From NCBI GenBank assembly GCA_903867275.1, contig CAIPQY010000432.1:1-5311 (forward strand): a DNA stretch of 5,311 nt, read 5' to 3'. Position 1 is the stretch's first letter; each line of letters opens with the position of its first letter. Shown in pieces: positions 4,438-5,311 of the stretch. Under the pieces are notes generated by a model, which saw only the letters and a list, made by a program, of their open reading frames with translations, did no database searches and was not told the DNA's origin. The position numbers and the translations under genes are program-made. Origin of the DNA: an uncultured bacterium. Its GTDB lineage: Bacteria > Planctomycetota > Phycisphaerae > Phycisphaerales > SM1A02.

Positions 4438-5311
4438 TCAGCCGCCGCCCAGGGCCGGATGCTCGGCTGCGGTCTGCCGCGGGGGCAGCTTGGCGTAGGT
4501 CTTGGCGATCGCCTTCACCACCGCCTCCTGGAACTGCTTGGCACGCGACACGCCGCCGCCCTCGAAGCCGTTCGAGATGCAGCTGAACACCACGCGTTGG
4601 CCGTTGGTGCACTCCACCACGCCGCTCAGGGCGCAGGCACCGTCGATGTAGCCGGTCTTGCAGTGCACCGTGGCCAGTTTCGGGTCGAGGTCGCCGAAGC
4701 GCTTGCGCACGGTGCCCGACTTGCCGCCCACGGCCATGCTGTCGATGTAGGGCTCGGCCACCGCCGTGTCATGCATCATGTCGCTCACCCACGCGGTCAT
4801 CACGCTGGTGGTGACGCGGTTCTCGCGGGAGAGGCCCGAGCCATCCACGGGATGCAGGCCGGCCGCGCCGCCCACGCGCGAACTCACCAGACGCTCCATG
4901 GCCTCGGTGCCGTTCTCCCAGCTGCCGGGTGCGCCGCTGGCCGCGTGCCCGAATCGCTTCAGCAGGCACTCCGCGTACATGTTCTGGCTGTCCACGTTGC
5001 AGCGCGTGATGGCCGACTTGAGCGGCGTGCGGATGACGGGCCCCACGGGCTCGCCGGTGCTCGCGGGTTCGGTCGGTGCGGACAGCCGAATGGTGCCGAC
5101 CTGGATACCCGCGGCGCGCAGACGCTCGGCGAGCAGGTTGCCGAAGAACAGCGGTGGGTTGGTCACGGTCACGTTCACGGGCGAGGTGATCGGCTTGCGG
5201 ATCGAGCCGCGTACGGTGAAGGTGTTCGAGTCCAGCTCGCGCTGGATCCACAGCCCATCCTCCTTCGAGCGCGACGGCGTGGTGCTGTTGGTGATCTTCA
5301 CGAAGCTGCAG
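4438..5311 (-). CDS. dacB: D-alanyl-D-alanine carboxypeptidase/endopeptidase, PBP4 (DacB, peptidase S13) family, C-terminal part
   Basis: The frame enters from the right edge and ends at 4438, showing about 290 residues of the C-terminal part. This family is exported to the periplasm and removes the terminal D-Ala from, or hydrolyses cross-links in, peptidoglycan. Two of the three penicillin-binding motifs are visible: SxN as SQNMYAE (SQN at 4981-4989) and KTG as HCKTGYIDGACALSG (KTG at 4651-4659). Further family blocks are SNTFTVRGSI, TNPPLFFGNLLAERLRAAGIQVG, HPVDGSGLSRENRVTT and GGKSGTVRKRF. The catalytic SxxK and the signal peptide lie outside the window. An internal GTG at 5301 is not the true start, because the frame continues upstream and an S13 protein needs about 100 or more further residues. 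Small departures from common consensus are SQN for SDN and Tyr after KTG; both keep the defining residues. recQ follows on the same strand after 57 bp. Confidence 0.92.
   Translation of the reverse strand, partial: CSFVKITNSTTPSRSKEDGLWIQRELDSNTFTVRGSIRKPITSPVNVTVTNPPLFFGNLLAERLRAAGIQVGTIRLSAPTEPASTGEPVGPVIRTPLKSAITRCNVDSQNMYAECLLKRFGHAASGAPGSWENGTEAMERLVSSRVGGAAGLHPVDGSGLSRENRVTTSVMTAWVSDMMHDTAVAEPYIDSMAVGGKSGTVRKRFGDLDPKLATVHCKTGYIDGACALSGVVECTNGQRVVFSCISNGFEGGGVSRAKQFQEAVVKAIAKTYAKLPPRQTAAEHPALGGG

Noticed and set aside
4253..4612. Open frames on both strands spanning the dacB-recQ gap
   Set aside because: They are low-complexity Arg/Ala-rich shadows crossing the ends of two well-supported genes, and they have no start signals.
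1..5311. Mobile element, CRISPR array, tRNA/rRNA, riboswitch, toxin-antitoxin or new defence system
   Set aside because: I saw no repeat-spacer pattern, transposase motifs, cloverleaf, attachment repeats or compositional break. recQ here sits with housekeeping genes and shows ordinary full-length architecture, not a defence-type fusion.

Overview
This GC-rich window of 5.3 kb is packed with bacterial chromosomal housekeeping genes. It holds four complete genes, a gene start cut off by the left edge and a gene end cut off by the right edge. The organism is Gram-negative in character, because it has a KdsD/KpsF-type arabinose-5-phosphate isomerase and a PBP4-type DD-carboxypeptidase. The wording of ScpA, KpsF and the carboxypeptidase resembles what I remember from Planctomycetota, perhaps Phycisphaerae. 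That is recollection, not a search, and the assignment is tentative.

Layout, left to right. (1) Bases 1-153, minus: the first 51 codons of an unrecognised protein with a good Shine-Dalgarno site. (2) Bases 154-311: a short non-coding gap with a small palindrome and two hairpins. (3) Bases 312-1676, minus: a two-gene unit, a KpsF/KdsD-like isomerase followed after 3 nt by a STAS-domain protein. (4) Bases 1677-1726: a 50 bp divergent promoter region. (5) Bases 1727-2551, plus: scpA. (6) Bases 2518-4380, minus: recQ, overlapping scpA tail to tail by 34 bp. (7) Bases 4381-4437: a short gap with a hairpin. (8) Bases 4438-5311, minus: the C-terminal part of a PBP4/DacB-family D-alanyl-D-alanine carboxypeptidase.

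The genes serve separate core functions: outer-envelope sugar supply (KpsF), a phosphorylation-type regulatory switch (STAS), chromosome condensation (ScpA), recombinational repair (RecQ) and peptidoglycan trimming (DacB). No mobile element, CRISPR array, tRNA, rRNA, toxin or defence locus is visible, and I see no convincing undescribed multi-gene system.

The points most worth checking are these: three genes (kpsF, scpA, recQ) lack a Shine-Dalgarno site and carry a TANNNT box 6-8 nt before ATG, which suggests leaderless transcripts; the isomerase is tightly coupled to a STAS switch protein; and the 3' ends of scpA and recQ overlap.
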